Below, piece by piece: positions 45,481 to 59,400 of a stretch of 64,000 nt of DNA. The notes below the pieces were generated by a model, which was not told where the DNA came from, did not search any database, and saw only the letters and a program-made list of their open reading frames with translations. This stretch comes from Isoetes taiwanensis. Taxonomy: Eukaryota; Streptophyta; Lycopodiopsida; Isoetales; Isoetaceae. The stretch lies in NCBI GenBank assembly GCA_021234155.1, contig JAJEKV010000085.1, positions 2,480,726-2,544,725 of the forward strand, written 5' to 3'. Numbering within the stretch: position 1 is the stretch's first letter; every line of letters starts with the position of its first letter. The position numbers were made by a program, and so were the translations under genes.

Positions 45481-45812
45481 CAAAAAACCTAGGTTAGGCA
45501 TGCACCTTTCAATCCAAAAAACCTATTCAATCTAAAAAATATGATGTACTAACCTTAGAATAGTTGCTTGCAGGTCGGGGGTTTATGTAGTAGCGCCCAA
45601 GAGATCGCCCAAAAAGCTCGAAGAGGAAGCGAAAAGAAAAGGTCTTGGGGAAAGCCGATCCCCAGCTTGATTTCAAAAATTACGAGCGCCGCATGCGCGG
45701 CGTCCATGCGGCGTCCATGCGGCGTATTTTGTTATAGCGGCGTTATGGACTTTATTTTTTTTTTGACGTCTTTTTAAATGTGATGCTCATTAAAGTTTGT
45801 CCCTAGGCTTAT
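45481..45812. other. junction with GC-rich palindromic repeat
   Basis: Between the purine tract and the satellite lies a short stretch with GCGCCGCATGCGCGGCG, then CATGCGGCGTC repeated (45684-45745), then TATAGCGGCG. Style and spacing recall the ACGT cluster at 27.9 kb (TATAGCGACGTC) and subterminal repeats of DNA transposons. No gene. Confidence 0.45.
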
Positions 45813-46375
45813 TTAGGCGATCCCGAGGCCTTCAAGAGGGGCCCCCGAAGCGGAGGATCCAACGGGCCGGATAGGGGGGCTCGGGAGGGTGGTCATTAGC
45901 GTCTGCCCCCCGAGGGAGCGCTGCCGAAAAAGGGCTGCCTCGGGAACTTTTTTTTGATCCCCGCCTCACGGGTCCAGGACTCTCCCCTCTTGTGAGGGAT
46001 CCCCGCAAGGTCCCGGCCTCGTTTGACTTGGGGAGGATGCGGCTTGGTTGCCCCAGCGGGCTGCCCCGACCCGTTCTAATGCTAACCCTTTGACCTAGAC
46101 CTTCTCCGAAAATTCAAAAAATTGGGCTGTGTCTTTGGGGAGATGAATTAGGAATCCGGTGCAAAAAAAATCAGAATTTATTTTCGTACAATGCATTAAT
46201 TACGAATTTATGAATGTCTTGCCACTGCAAAAACGCTCCTCGACTTTTAATTGCCACATCGGGAGGAGGACAGGCCCAAACTCCATTCCGTCAGTTCCTA
46301 TTGCTCATTTTCTCGGCATGCTTCTCGGCCAGGTTCCAAGCGCCTTGGACCAAGACTCGGCCCCAAAACGCAAAC

Positions 46376-47111
46376 CCTTCTAGAACACGGCAACTCCACG
46401 GGGTTTACGTTTGGAGGCCCTCTCCTTGTCCGATTTGGCGAGACCTTTTGGCGCCGTGACTTGATGTGGAGTGGGGGTGTTGGCCTTGGTGTCAGCGGAC
46501 CCTAAGATCCCGGGCGCTTGCCCCAAATTTTTCTCTCCCTAAGGCCCCAGGGGACGGACGGGCAACCTCCCCTCTCCGGAACCACGATTTGGCTCTGCCA
46601 ATGGACTCGTAACATCGACATTGCCCTAAGGACCAAGTTACGTGGCGGAGAAGACCAAAACTTCGGCCCCCAAAACACAAACCCTTCTAGAACACGGCAA
46701 CTCCACGGGGTTTACGTTTGGAGGCCCTCTCCTTGTCGAGTTGGCGGGACCTTTGGCGTGACTTGGCGTGGAGTGGGGGTGTTGATGTTAGAGCACGGAC
46801 CCTAAAATCCCTAAGCCGCTTGCCCCGAATTTCCTCTCCCTAAGGCCACGGGGGCGGGCGGGCGACCTCCCTCTCCAGAAACAGCGATTTGGCTCTCGCC
46901 AATGGACTCGGGGATCCGACATTGCCCTAGGGACCAAGTTCGTGGGCTGCCCCAAAACGAAAACCCTTCTAGAACACGGCAACTCACGGGGTTTACGTTT
47001 GAGGCTCTCCTTTGTCAAATTTGGTCGGGACCTTGCCGCAGGTGTCTTGGCGTGGAGTGGGGGTGTTGATGAGGCGGGGACCCTAAAATCCCCAAAAGGC
47101 TGCTTGCCCCG
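46376..47111. repeat. shortened ~300-bp sub-repeats at array edge
   Basis: CCCTTCTAGAACACGGCAACTC recurs near 46376, 46681 and 46967, so here the unit is cut to about 300 bases. Each sub-repeat jumps from the ACCAAGTT(A/C)GTGG region back to the AAACCCTTCTAG region, skipping some 800 bases. Confidence 0.8.
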
Positions 47112-47457
47112 AATTCAGTTCATTACAAGTTAATTATGCCATCCATGTCAAATAGCTTTAGGGGGATCCGTTCAACAAGGGCATTCTCTCTATCCATATG
47201 CCTTGATCTTTGAAACACAACCATCATCACAAGCAACCAAATCTAAGCCCCCACCCCCCGGGATAGTAGTCTTTTGCTTTTACGTAATCATTTATCTTCA
47301 TTCTAGTAGTTATGATGCTTTTACGTAATCATTTATCTTTATTCTAATAGTTATGATGCTTATATTCTCAATGCAATCTTAGACCAAGTATAGCGTCCCG
47401 GCCTCAACCCCAAGGTCAACCCCAAGTACAACGATCCCACAAACTCCATTCCTTTGA
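47112..47457. repeat. AT-rich interruption of the array, with 41-bp duplication
   Basis: About 340 bases unrelated to the satellite. It contains two copies of a 41-base unit (TACGTAATCATTTATCTT, at 47276 and 47317). The satellite resumes at CTAACCCTTTGACC. Confidence 0.7.
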
Positions 47458-50400
47458 CCTTAGCTAACCCTTTGACCTAGACCTTCTCAGAAAATTCCAA
47501 AAATTGGGTTGTGTCTTTGGAGATGAATTAGGAATCCGGTGGCAAAAATCAGAATTTATTTTCGTACAATCCATTAACTACGAATTTATGAATGTCTTCT
47601 TGCATTTGCAAAAGCGCCCCGACTTCTACTTGCCACATCGGGAGGAGAACAGGCCCAAACTCCGCTCCGTCAGTTCCCCTTGCTCCGTATTCTCGGCTGC
47701 GGCTTCTCGGCCGGTCCCAAAGTGCAGAGACCAAGTCTCGGCCCTCAAAGCATAAACACTTCTAGAACACAGCAACCCACGGGGTTTACGTTTTGGAGGC
47801 CCTCTCCTTGTCGGTCGGTAGGGACCTTGCTTGCGCGTGACTTGACGTGGAGTGGGGGTGTTGGCCTTGAGCGGACCCTAAAATCCCGAAAGCTGCTTGC
47901 CCCGAATTTCCTCTCTCCCAAGGCCACGAGGGGCCGGACCCAGGCGACCTCCCTCTCTGGAATCGCGATTTGGCTCGGCAATGGACTCGAACGTTGACAT
48001 TGCCACGGGAACCAAGTTCCGTGGCGAGAAGACCAGCCGACCTCCAAGAAGTGCCAAAGTAGCTCACTTCCATCACACTCGTAGTTAATTGGCCTAGGAT
48101 GTGGATGCGGGATACTGTCGTGGAGGGCGTGAGTGTTTCTTTCTTTTGCAAAACCGACCTTGTAACTTGCTCCCTAGGGTAATTTCGCCATTCTCGGGCG
48201 ATTTGGCGAGGGGGTTGATTTGCCATTAGGAGCCTCGTAGATGCGAACGACAAAACAACTGCGGTTTATACAAGGCCGACCTCGGGCGCCCTTGAGTTGA
48301 CAAGTTCTCCTGACCGATCTGGAATCTTTTGGGCCTTCGAAGAGAGGGCTGACGGAGGATCAACGGCCGGATAGGGGAACGGGCTCGGGGAGGATGGTCA
48401 TTACCGTGCGGCCCGGGAGCCGCGAGGAAGGGCTGCCTCGGGAACTTTTGGATCCCGCCTCTTGGGGTCCGGACTCTCCCCTCTTGTGAGGGATCCCTGC
48501 AAGGTCCTGGCCTCGTTTGACTTGGGGAAGGGTGCTAGCTCGGTTGCCCTGCAACGGGCTGCCCCGACCATTCTAATGCTAACCCTTTGACCTAGACCTT
48601 CTCCGAAAAAGTTCGAAAATTGGGGCTGTGTCTTTGGAGATGAATTAGGAATCTAGGTGACAAAAATCAGAATTTATTTTCATACAATGCATTAATTTCT
48701 TGAATTTATGAATGTCTTGCCTTTGCAAAGCCCCCCGACTTCTACTTGCCACATCGGGAGGAGGACAGGCCCAAACTCCATTCCGCTGGTTCGATTGCTC
48801 CGCCTTCTACGGCAGCAGCTTCTAGGCGGGTTCCAATCGCATGAGACCAAGTCTCGGCCCTCAAAACGCATAAACCCTTCTAGAACACGGCAGCCCACGG
48901 AGTTTACGTTTTTTGGAGGCCCTCTCCTTGTCGGTCGTAGGGACCTTGCGCGTGACTTGGCGTGGAGTGGGGTGTTGATGCGAGCACGGACCCTAAAATC
49001 CCAGGAAGGCGCTTGCCCGAATTTCCTCTCCCCAAGGCCCAGGGGCGGGACAGGCTGACCTCCCCTCTCCGGGAATCGCGATTTGGCTACGCCAATGGAC
49101 TGAAACGTCGACATTGCCACAGGGAAGCAAGTTCCGTGGCGAAGACCACCGACCTCCGACCTCAAAGTAGCTCACTTCCATCACACCAAAGTAGAGGATG
49201 TGGATGCGGGATCTTTGTCGTGGAGGGCGTGAGTGTTTCTTTCTTTTGCAAAACCGACCTTGTAACTTGCTCCCTAGGGTAATTTCACCATTCGGACGAT
49301 TTGGCGGGGTCGATTTGCCATTCCGGGCCTCCCGGTGCTCGAGCGACAAAACACTGCGGTTTATACAAGGCCAACCTCGGGGCGCCCAGCGGTTTGACAA
49401 GTTCTCGGACCGATCACGGAATCTTTTGGGCCTTCGAAGAGGGGCCCCCGAGCGGAGGATCCAGCGGTCGGATAGGGGGCAAGGGCTCGGGAGGGTGGTC
49501 ATTAGCGTGCAGCCCCGGGGGTAGCGCTGCCGGGGAAGGGCTGCCTCGGGAACTTTTGGATCCCGCCTCTTGGGGTGGGACTCTCCCCTCTTGTGAGGGA
49601 TCCTGCAAGGTCCACGGCCTCGTTTGACTTGGGGAAGGGTGCCGGCTCGGTTGCCACACGCAGCGGGCTGCCCCGACCGTTCTAATGCTAACCCTTTGAC
49701 CTAGATCTTCTCCAAAAATTTCAAAAATTGGGCTGTGTCTTTGGAGATGAATTAGGAATCGGTGGCAAAAATCAGAATTTATTTTCGTACAATGCATTAA
49801 TTAATTAATTTATGAATGTCTTGCCCTTTGCAAAAGCGCCCCCCGACTTCTACTTGCCATATCGGGAGGAGGACAGGCCCAAACTCCGCTCCGTCGGTTC
49901 CCCTTGCTCCGTATTTCGTTTTGCGGCTTCTCGGCCAGGTCCCAAGTACCTTGAGACCAAGTCTCGGCCCTCAAAGCGCAAACCCTTCTAGAACACGGCA
50001 ACCCCGGGGTTTACATTTTGGAGGCCCTCTCCTTGTCGGTCGGTAGGGACCCTTGGCGTGACTTGGCGTGGAGTGGGGGGTGTTGGCCTTGAGCCACGGA
50101 CCCTAAAATCCCCCGAAGCTGCTTGCCCGAATTTCCTCTCCCCAAGGCCCGAGGGGCCGGACCAGGTGACCTCCCCTCTCGGAATCGCGATTTGGCTCTC
50201 CCAATGGACTCGAGCGTCGACATTGCCTGGGGAACCAAGTTTTGTGGCCGAAGACCAGCCAACCTCCAAGAAGCGCCAAAGTAGCTCACTTCCATCACAC
50301 TCGTAGTTAATTGGCCTAGGATGTGGATGCGGGATACTGTCGTGGAGGGCGTGAGTGTTTCTTTCTTTTGCAAAACCAACCTTGTAACTTGCTCCCTAGG

Positions 50401-53400
50401 GTAATTTAAGCCATTCAGACGATTTGGCGGGGGTCGATTTGCCATTCGAAGCCTCCCGGTGCCCGAACGACAAAACACTGCGGTTTATACAAGGCCGACC
50501 TCGGGGCGCCCGCGGTTTGACAAGTTCTCGGACCGATCTGGAATCTTTTGGGCCTTCCCAAAGAGGGGCCCCTGAACGGAGGATCCAACGGTCGGATAGG
50601 GGAACGGGCTCGGGAGGGTGGTCATTAGCGTGAGGCCCGGGGGCTTATTTGAGGGAAGGGCTGCCTCGGGGAACTTTTTGGATCCCGCCTCTTGGGGTCA
50701 GGACTCTCCCCTCTTGTGAGGGATCCCTGCAAGGTCCTGGCCTCGTTTGACTTTGGGAAGGGTGCGGCTCGGTTTGCCTACCGCAGCGGGCTGCCCCGAC
50801 CGTTCTAATGCTAACCCTTTGACCTAGACCTTCTCCAGAAAATTTGAAAAATTGGGGCTGTGTCTTTGGAGATGAATTAGGAATCAGGTGGCAAAAATCA
50901 GAATTTATTTTTATTACAATGCATTAATTGCGAATTTATGAATGTCTTGCCACTGCAAAAGCGCCCCCCGACTTCTACTTGCCACATCGGGAGGAGGACA
51001 GGCCTAAACTCCGCTCCGTCAGTTCCCCTTGCTCCGTATTCTCGGCTGCAGCTTCTCGGCCAGGTCCCAAGTGCAACAGACCAAGTCTCGGCCCTCAAAG
51101 CGCCAAACCCTTCTAGAACGACAACCCCGGGGGTTTACGTTTTGGAGGCTCTCTCCTTGTCGGTCGGCGGGACCGGGACCTTTGCGTGACTTGGCGTGGA
51201 GTGGGGGGTGTTGGCCTTGAGCGGGGACCCTAAAATCCCCGGGCTGCTTGCCCGAATTTCCCTCTCCCCAAGGCCACGGGGCCGGGGAGAGGGACCTCCC
51301 CTCTCAGGAATCGCGATTTGGCTCTGCCAATGGACTCGAAACGTTGACATTGCCACGGGGACCAAGTTTGCATGGCTTGAAGACCACCCGACCTCCAAAA
51401 GTGCCAAAGTAGCTCACTTCTATCACACTTTCGTAGTCAATTGGCCTAGGATGTGGATGCGGGATCTTGTCGTGGAGGGCGTGAGTGTTTCTTTCTTTTG
51501 CAAAACCGACCTTGTAATTGCTCCCTAGGGTAATTTCGCCATTCGGACGATTTGGCGGGGTCGATTTTTCCATTTCGAGCCTCCCGGTGCCCGAGCGACA
51601 AAACAACTGCGGTTTTATACAAAGGCCGCCACCTCGGGACACCCAGCGGTTTGACAAGTTCTCCGGACCGATCTGGAATCTTTTGGGCCTTCCCGAAGAG
51701 GGGCCCTGAGCGGAGGATCCAACGGTGGGATAGGGGAACGGGCTCGGGAGGGTGGTCATTAGCGTGCACCCCCGGGGCGGCGCCGGGAAGGGCTGCCTCG
51801 GGAACTTTTTGGATCCCGCCTCTTGGGGTCAGGACTCTCCCCTCTTGTGAGGGATCCCCGCAAGGTCCTGGCCTCGTTTGACTTGGGGAAGGGTGCCATT
51901 TCGGTTGCCGCAGCGGGCTGCCCGGCCGTTCTAATGCTAACCCTTTGACCTAGACCTTCTCCAGAAAATTTGAAAATTGGGGCTGTATCTTTGGAGATGA
52001 ATTAGGAATCCGGTGGCAAAAAATCAGAATTTATTTTCGTACAATGGATTAATTGTGAATTTATGAATGTCTTGCCACCCTTTGCAAAAGCCCCCAGACT
52101 TCTACTTGCCACATCGGAGGAGGAGGACAGGCCCAAACTCCGCTCCGTCGGTTCCCCTTGCTCCGTATTCTCAATTTGCGGCTTCTCGGCCAGTCCCAAG
52201 TGCAGACCAAGTCTTCAAGGCCCTCAAAGCGCAAACCCTTCTAGAACACGGCAACCCACGGGGTTTTACGTTTTGGAGGCTCTCTCCTTGTCGGATTCGG
52301 CGAGAGACCTTGGCGCGTGACTTGGCGTGGAGTGGGGGTGTTGGCCTTGAGCACGGACCCTAAAATCCCGGAAGTCGCTTGCCCGAATTTCCTCTCCCCA
52401 AGGCCACAGGAGCGGACGAGGCGACCTCCCCTCTACGGAATCGCGATTTGGCTCTGCCAATGGACTCGAAACGTCGACATTGCCACGGGGACCAAGTTCC
52501 GTGGCCGGAAGACTAGCCGACCTCCAAGAAGCGCCAAAGTAGCTCACTTCCATCACACTTTCGTAGTTAATTGGCCTAGGATGTGGATGCGGGATCTTGT
52601 CGTGGGCGTGAGTGTTTCTTTCTTTTGCAAAACCGACCTTGTAACTTGCTCCCTAGGGTAATTTCGCCATTCGGACGATTTGCGAGGGTCGATTTGCCAT
52701 TCGAACCTCCGGTGCGAACGACAAAACAACTGCCCGGTTTATACAAAGGCCGACCTCGGGGCGCCCTTGGTTTGACAAGTTCTCTGGACCGATCACGGAA
52801 TCTTTTGGGCCTTCGAAGAGGGGCCCCTGAGCGGAGGATCAACGGTGGGATAGGGGAACCGGGCTCGGGAGGGTGGTCATTAGCGTCGCAGCCAGGGGGA
52901 GGCTGCGGGGAAGGGGCTGCCTCGGGAACTTTTGGATCCCGCCTCTTGGGGTGGGACTCTCCCCTCTTGTGAGGGATCCCCGCAAGGTCCCTGGCCTCGT
53001 TTGACTTGGGGAAGGGTGCGGCTCGGTTTATACTGCAGCAGGCTGCCTGGCCCGTTCTAATGCTAACCCTTTGACCTAGACCTTCTCCAGAAAATTTGAA
53101 AATTGGGTCACGTGTGCTGGAGATGAATTAGGAATCCGGTGGCAAAAATCGGAATTTATTTTTCGTACAATGGATTAATTGTGAATTTATGAATGTCTTG
53201 CTTGCTTTGCAAAAGCCCCGACTTCTACTTGCCACGCCGGGAGGAGGGCAGGCCCAAACTCGCTCCGTCGGTTCCCCTTGCTCCGTATTCTCTAAACAAA
53301 GCTTCCGGCCAGGTCCCAAGTGCAAAAGACCAAGTCTCGGCCCTCAAAGCGCCAAACCCTTCTAGAACACGGCGCCCACGGGGTTTACGTTTTGGAGGCT

Positions 53401-56400
53401 CTCTCCTTGTCGGTCGGGCGGGACCTTGTGCCGTGACTTGGCGTGGAGTGGGGGTGTTGGCATGAGCGGACCTAAAATCCCCGGAAGGCTTTGCTTGCCC
53501 GATTTCCTCTCCCCAAGGCCCCAGGGGCCGGGCCGGGTGACCTCCCTCTCGGAATCGCGATTTGGCTCTGCCAATGGACTCGAAACGTCGACATTGCCCG
53601 GGGACCAAGTTCCGTGGGAGGAAGACCAGCCGACCTCCAAGAAGCGCCAAAGTAGCTCACTTCCATCACACTCGTAGTTAATTGGCCTAGGATGTGGATG
53701 CGGGGGGATGCCGTGGAGGGCGTGAGTTTTTCTTTCTTTTGCAAAACCGACCTTGTAACTTGCTCCCTAGGGTAATTTCGCCATTCGGACGATTTGGCGG
53801 TCGGTCGATTTGCCATTCCGGAGCCTCCCGGTGCCGAGCGACAAAACAACTGCGGTTTATACAAGGCGAGGCCCTCGGGGGCCCCATGGTTTGACAAGTC
53901 CTCCGGGCCCGACGGAATCTTTTGGGCCTTCGAAGAGGGGCCCCCGAGCGGAGGATCAGCGGCCGGATAGGGAACCGGGCTCAGGAGGGTGGTCATTAAG
54001 CGTCGCGGCCCGGGGCGTTGCCGGGGAAGGGCTGCCTGGGAACTTTTTTGGATCCCGCCTCTTGGGGTGGGACTCTCCCCTCTTGTGAGGGATCCCTGCA
54101 AGGTCATGGCCTCGTTTGACTTGGGGAAGGGTGCGGCTTCGGTTGCCTGCAGCGGGCTGCCGACCCCGTTCTAATGCTAACCCTTTGACCCTAGACCTTC
54201 TCCGAAAAATTCAAAAATTGGGCTGTGTCTTTGGAGATGAATTAGGAATCCAGGTGGCAAAAAATCAGAATTTATTTTCCTACAATACATTAATTGCGAA
54301 TTTATGAATGTCTTGCCCTTTACCAAAAGCGCCCCGACTTCTACTTGCCACATCGGGGAGGAGGACAGGCCCAAACTCCGCTCGTCGAGTTCCCCTTGCT
54401 CCGTATTCACCGGTTTGCGGCTTCGGCCAGGTCCCAAGTGCAGCGGACCAAGTCTTGGCCCTCAAACGCAAAACCCTTCTAGAAACGACAACCCACATGG
54501 TTTACGTTTTGGAGGCCCTCTCCTTGTCGGTCGGCCGAGACCTTGCGCCGTGACTTGGCGTGGAGTGGGGGTGTTGGCCTTGAGCACGGACCCTAAAATC
54601 CCCGGAAGCTGCTTGCCCGAATTTCCTCTCCCAAGGCCACAGGGGCCGGAGGGGCGACCTCCCCTCTCCGGGAATCGCGATTTGGCTCGCCAATGGACTC
54701 GAAACGTCGACATTGTCCACGGGGACCAAGTTACGTGGGCCAGAAGACCACCCGACCTCCAAGAAGCGCCAAAGTAGCTCACTTCTATCACACTTTCGTA
54801 GTCAATTGGCCTAGGATGTGGATGCGGGATCTTGTCGTGGAGGGCGTGAGTGTTTCTTTCTTTTTGCAAAACCGACCTTGTAACTTGCTCCCTAGGGTAA
54901 TTTTCGCCATTCAGGACGATTTGGCGTGGTCGATTTTCCATTCGAGCCTCCCGGTGCCCGAGCGACAAAACAACTGCGGTTTATACAAGGCCGACCTCGG
55001 GACACCCCGCGGTTTGACAAGTTCTCCGGACCGATCACGGAATCTTTTGGGCCTTCGAAGAGGGCCCCTGAGCGGAGGATCCAACGGTCGGATAGGGGAA
55101 CCGGGCTCGGGGAGGGTGGTCATTAGCGTCGCAGCCCGGGGAAGAGCTGCCGGGAAGGGCTGCCTCGGGAACTTTTGGATCCAGCCTCTTGGGGTGGGAC
55201 TCTCCCCTCTTGTGAGGGATCCCTGCAAGGTCCTGGCCTCGTTTGACTTGGGGAAGGGTGCCGGCTCGGTTTGCCGCAGCGGGCTGCCCGACCCGTTCTA
55301 ATGCTAACCCTTTGACCTAGACCTTCTCGAAAATTTCGAAAAATTGGGCTGTGTCTTTGGAGATGAATTAGGAATCTAGGCGGCAAAAATCAGAATTAAT
55401 TTTCGTACAATGCATTAATTACGAATTTATGAATGTCTTGCCCTTTGCAAAAGCGCCCCAAACTTCTACTTGCCACATCGGGAGGAGGACAGGCCCAAAC
55501 TCCGCTCCGTCATTTCCCCTTGCTCCGTATTCCAAAAGCGGCTTTCGGCCAGGTCCCAAGTGCAACAGACCAAGTCTCGGCCCCCAAAGCGCAAACCCTT
55601 CTAGAACACGGCAACCCACGGGGTTTACGTTTTGGAGGCCCTCTCCTTGTCGATTCGGTAGGGACCTTTGGCGTGACTTGGCGTGGAGTGGGGGTGTTGG
55701 CCTTGAGCCACGGACCCTAAAATCCCCGAAGCTGCTTGCCCCAATTTCCTCTCCCCAAGGCCACAGGGGCCGGACGAGGCGACCTCCCTCTTGGAATCGC
55801 GATTTGGCTCGCCAATAGACTCGAAACGTCGACATTGCCCGGGAACCAAGTTTCGTGGCCAGGAAGACCAGCCGACCTCAAGAAGCGCCAAAGTAGCTCA
55901 CTTCCATCACACTCGTAGTTAATTGGCCTAGGATGTGGATGCGGGATCTTTGTCGTGGAGGGCGTGAGTGTTTCTTTCTTTGCAAAACCGACCTTGTAAC
56001 TTGCTCCTAGGGTAATTTCGCCATTAGGGACGATTTGGTGGTCGATTTTCCATTCCGGAGCCTCCCCGCGTCTTGCGACGACAAAAAACTGCCGGGTTTA
56101 TACAAGGCCGACCTCGGGACACCCAGCGGTTTGACAAGTTCTCCGACCCGATCTGGAATCTTTTGGGCCTTCCAAGAGGGGCCCCTGAGCGGAGGATCCA
56201 GCGGTCCGGATAGGGGAACCGGGCTCGGGAGGGTGGTCATTAGCGTCACGGAGGGGAAGAGCCGCGGGGAAGGGCTGCCTCGGGGAACTTTTTGGATCCC
56301 GCCTCTTGGGGTCAGGACTCTCCCCCCTCTTGTGAGGGATCCTGCAAGGTCGGCCTCGTTTGACTTGGGAAGGGTGCCATTTCGGTTGCCCCGCAACAGG

Positions 56401-59400
56401 CTGCCCCGACCGTTCTAATACTAACCCTTTGACCTAGACCTTCTAGAAAATTTCGAAAAATTGGGGCATGTGTGCTGGAGATGAATTAGGAATCCAGGTG
56501 GCAAAAATCAGAATTAATTTTCGTACAATGCATTAATTGCGAATTTATGAATGTCTTGCCACTGCAAAAGCGCCCCCCGACTTCTACTTGCCACATCGGG
56601 AGGAGGACAGGCCCAAACTCCGCTCCGTCATTTCCCCTTGCTCCGTATTCTCGGCTGCAGCTTCTCGGCCAGGTCCCAAGTGCAACAGACCAAGTCTCGG
56701 CCCCCAAAACGCAAACCCTTCTAGAACCTGGCAACCCACAGGGTTTACGTTTTGGAGGCCCTCTCCTTGTCAGATTCGGCGGGACCTTGCTTGGTGACTT
56801 GGCGTGGAGTGGGGGTGTTGGCGCCGAAACGGACCCTAAAATCCCCAGGAAGGCTGCTTGCCCGAATTTCCTCTCCCCAAGGCCACAGGGGGGGACCAGG
56901 CGACCTCCCCTCTTCGGAATCGCGATTTGGCTCTGCCAATAGACTCAGAACGTCGACATTGCCCTGGGAACCAAGTTTCGTGGCCAGAAGACCAGCCGAC
57001 CTCCAAGAAGCGCCAAAGTAGCTCACTTCCATCACACTCGTAGTTAATTGGCCTAGGATGTGGATGCGGGATACTGTCGTGGAGGGCGTGAGTGTTTCTT
57101 TCTTTTGCAAAACCGACCTTGTAACTTGCTCCCTAGGGTAATTTCGCCATGCCGAACGATTTGGCAGGGTCGATTTGCCATTCCGGAGCCTCCCCGGTGC
57201 CCAAACGACAAAACACTGCGGTTTATACAAGGCCGACCTCAGGACGCCCCGTGGTTTGACAAGTTCTCCCGGACTGATCTGGAATCTTTTGGGCCTTCCC
57301 GAAGAGGGGCCCTGAGCAGGGAGGATCAGCGGTGGGATAGGGGGGCCGGGCTCCGGGGAGGGTGGTCATTAAGCGTCTGGCCCCCGGGCTGCGCGGGGAA
57401 GGGCTGCCTCGGGAACTTTTTGGATCCGCCTCTTGGGGTTCGGACTCTCCCCTCTTGTGAGGGATCCTCGCAAGGTCTGGACCTCGTTTGACTTGGGGAA
57501 GGGTGCGGCTCGGTTGCCACCTGGCGGGCTGCCCGAGCCGTTCTAATCACTAACCCTTTGACCTAGACCTTCTCCAGAAAATTGAAAATTGGGAACGTGT
57601 CTTTGGAGATGAATTAGGAATCGGTGGCAAAAATCAGAATTTATTTTCGTACAATGCATTAATTGCGAATTTATGAATGTCTTACCCTTTGCAAAAGCGC
57701 CCCCAACTTCTACTTGCCACATCGGGAGGAGGACGGGGCCCAAACTCCGCTCTCCGTCGGGTTCCCTTGCTCCGTATTCCGGTTGCAGCTTCTCGGCTAG
57801 GTCCCAAGTGCAACAGACCAAGTCTCGGCCCTCAAAACGCAAACCCTTCTAGAACGACAACCCCCATGGTTTACGTTTTGGAGGCCCTCTCCTTTGTCGA
57901 TTCGTAGGGACCTTGCCGTGACTTGGCGTGGAGTGGGGGTGTTGGCCTTGAGCCGCGGACCTAAAATCCCGGGAAGGCTGCTTGCCCGAATTTCCTCTCC
58001 CAAGGCCACAGGGGCCGGAGGGGGCGACCTCCCCTCTCCGGAATCGCGATTTGGCTCTGCCAATGGACTCAGAACGTCGACATTGTCCTGGGGACCAAGG
58101 TCTGTGGCCAGAAGACCACCCGACCTCCAAGAAGCGCCAAAGTAGCTCACTTCTATCACACTCGTAGTCAATTGGCCTAGGATGTGGATGCGGGATACTG
58201 TCGTGGAGGGCGTGAGTGTTTCTTTCTTTTGCAAAACCTGCTCCCTAGGGTAATTTCGCCATTCCGGACGATTTGGCAGGGTCGATTTTCCATTCCGGAG
58301 CCTCCCCGGTGCCCGAACGACAAAACACTGCGGTTTATACAAGGCCGACCTCAGGACGCCCCGCGGTTTGACAAGTCCTCGGACCGATCACGGAATCTTT
58401 TGGGCCTTCGAAGAGGGGCCCTGAGCGGAGGATCAGCGGTCGGATAGGGGAACCGGGCTCCGGGAGGGTGGTCATTAGCGTGCAGCCCCCCGGGGGAGCG
58501 TTGCCAGGAAGGGCTGCCTCGGGAACTTTTTTGGATCCCGCCTCTTGGGATCCGGACTCTCCCCTCTTGTGAGGGATCCCTGCAAGGTCATGGCCTCGTT
58601 TGACTTGGGGAAGGGTGCCAGCTCGGTTGCCCTGCAACGGGCTGCCCCGACCGTTCTAATGCTAACCTTTTGACCTAGACCTTCTCAGAAAAATTCGAAA
58701 ATTGGGCTGTGTCTTTGGAGATGAATTAGGAATCAGGTGGCAAAAATCAGAATTTATTTTCGTACAATCCATTAATTGCGAATTTATGAATGTCTTGCCC
58801 TTTGCAAAAGCGCCCCAAACTTCTACTTGCCACATCGGGAGGAGGACAGGCCCAAACTCCGCTCCGTCGGTTCCCCTTGCTCCGTATTTCGGCTGCGGCT
58901 TCTCGGCAGGTCCCAAGTGCAGCAGACCAAGTCTTGGCCCTCAAAACGCATAAACCCTTCTAGAACACGACAACCCACATGGTTTTACGTTTTGGAGGCC
59001 CTCTCCTTGTCGATTCGGGCCGAGACCTTGCCCGTGACTTGGCGTGGAGTGGGGTGTTGGCCTTGAAACCACGGACCTAAAATCCCGGGCTGCTTGCCCC
59101 GAATTTCCTCTCCCCAAGGCCACAGGGGCCGGAGGGCGACCTCCCCCTCCGGAATCGCGATTTGGCTCTGCCAATGGACTCGAAGCGTCGACATTGTCCT
59201 GGGGGACCAAGTTACGTGGCGAGAAGACCACCCGACCTCAAGAAGCGCCAAAGTAGCTCACTTCTATCACACTCGTAGTCAATTGGCCTAGGATGTGGAT
59301 GCGGGATCTTGTCGTGGGGCGTGAGTGTTTCTTTCTTTTGCAAAACCGACCTTGTAACTTGCTCCCTAGGGTAATTTCGCCATTCGGACGATTTGGCGGG

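Noticed and set aside
44578-45501. Long minus-strand frames (up to 307 codons) rich in Phe, Ser and Leu
   Set aside because: They lie on the pyrimidine strand of a homopurine repeat, which rarely makes stop codons. Composition explains them; no domain is present.
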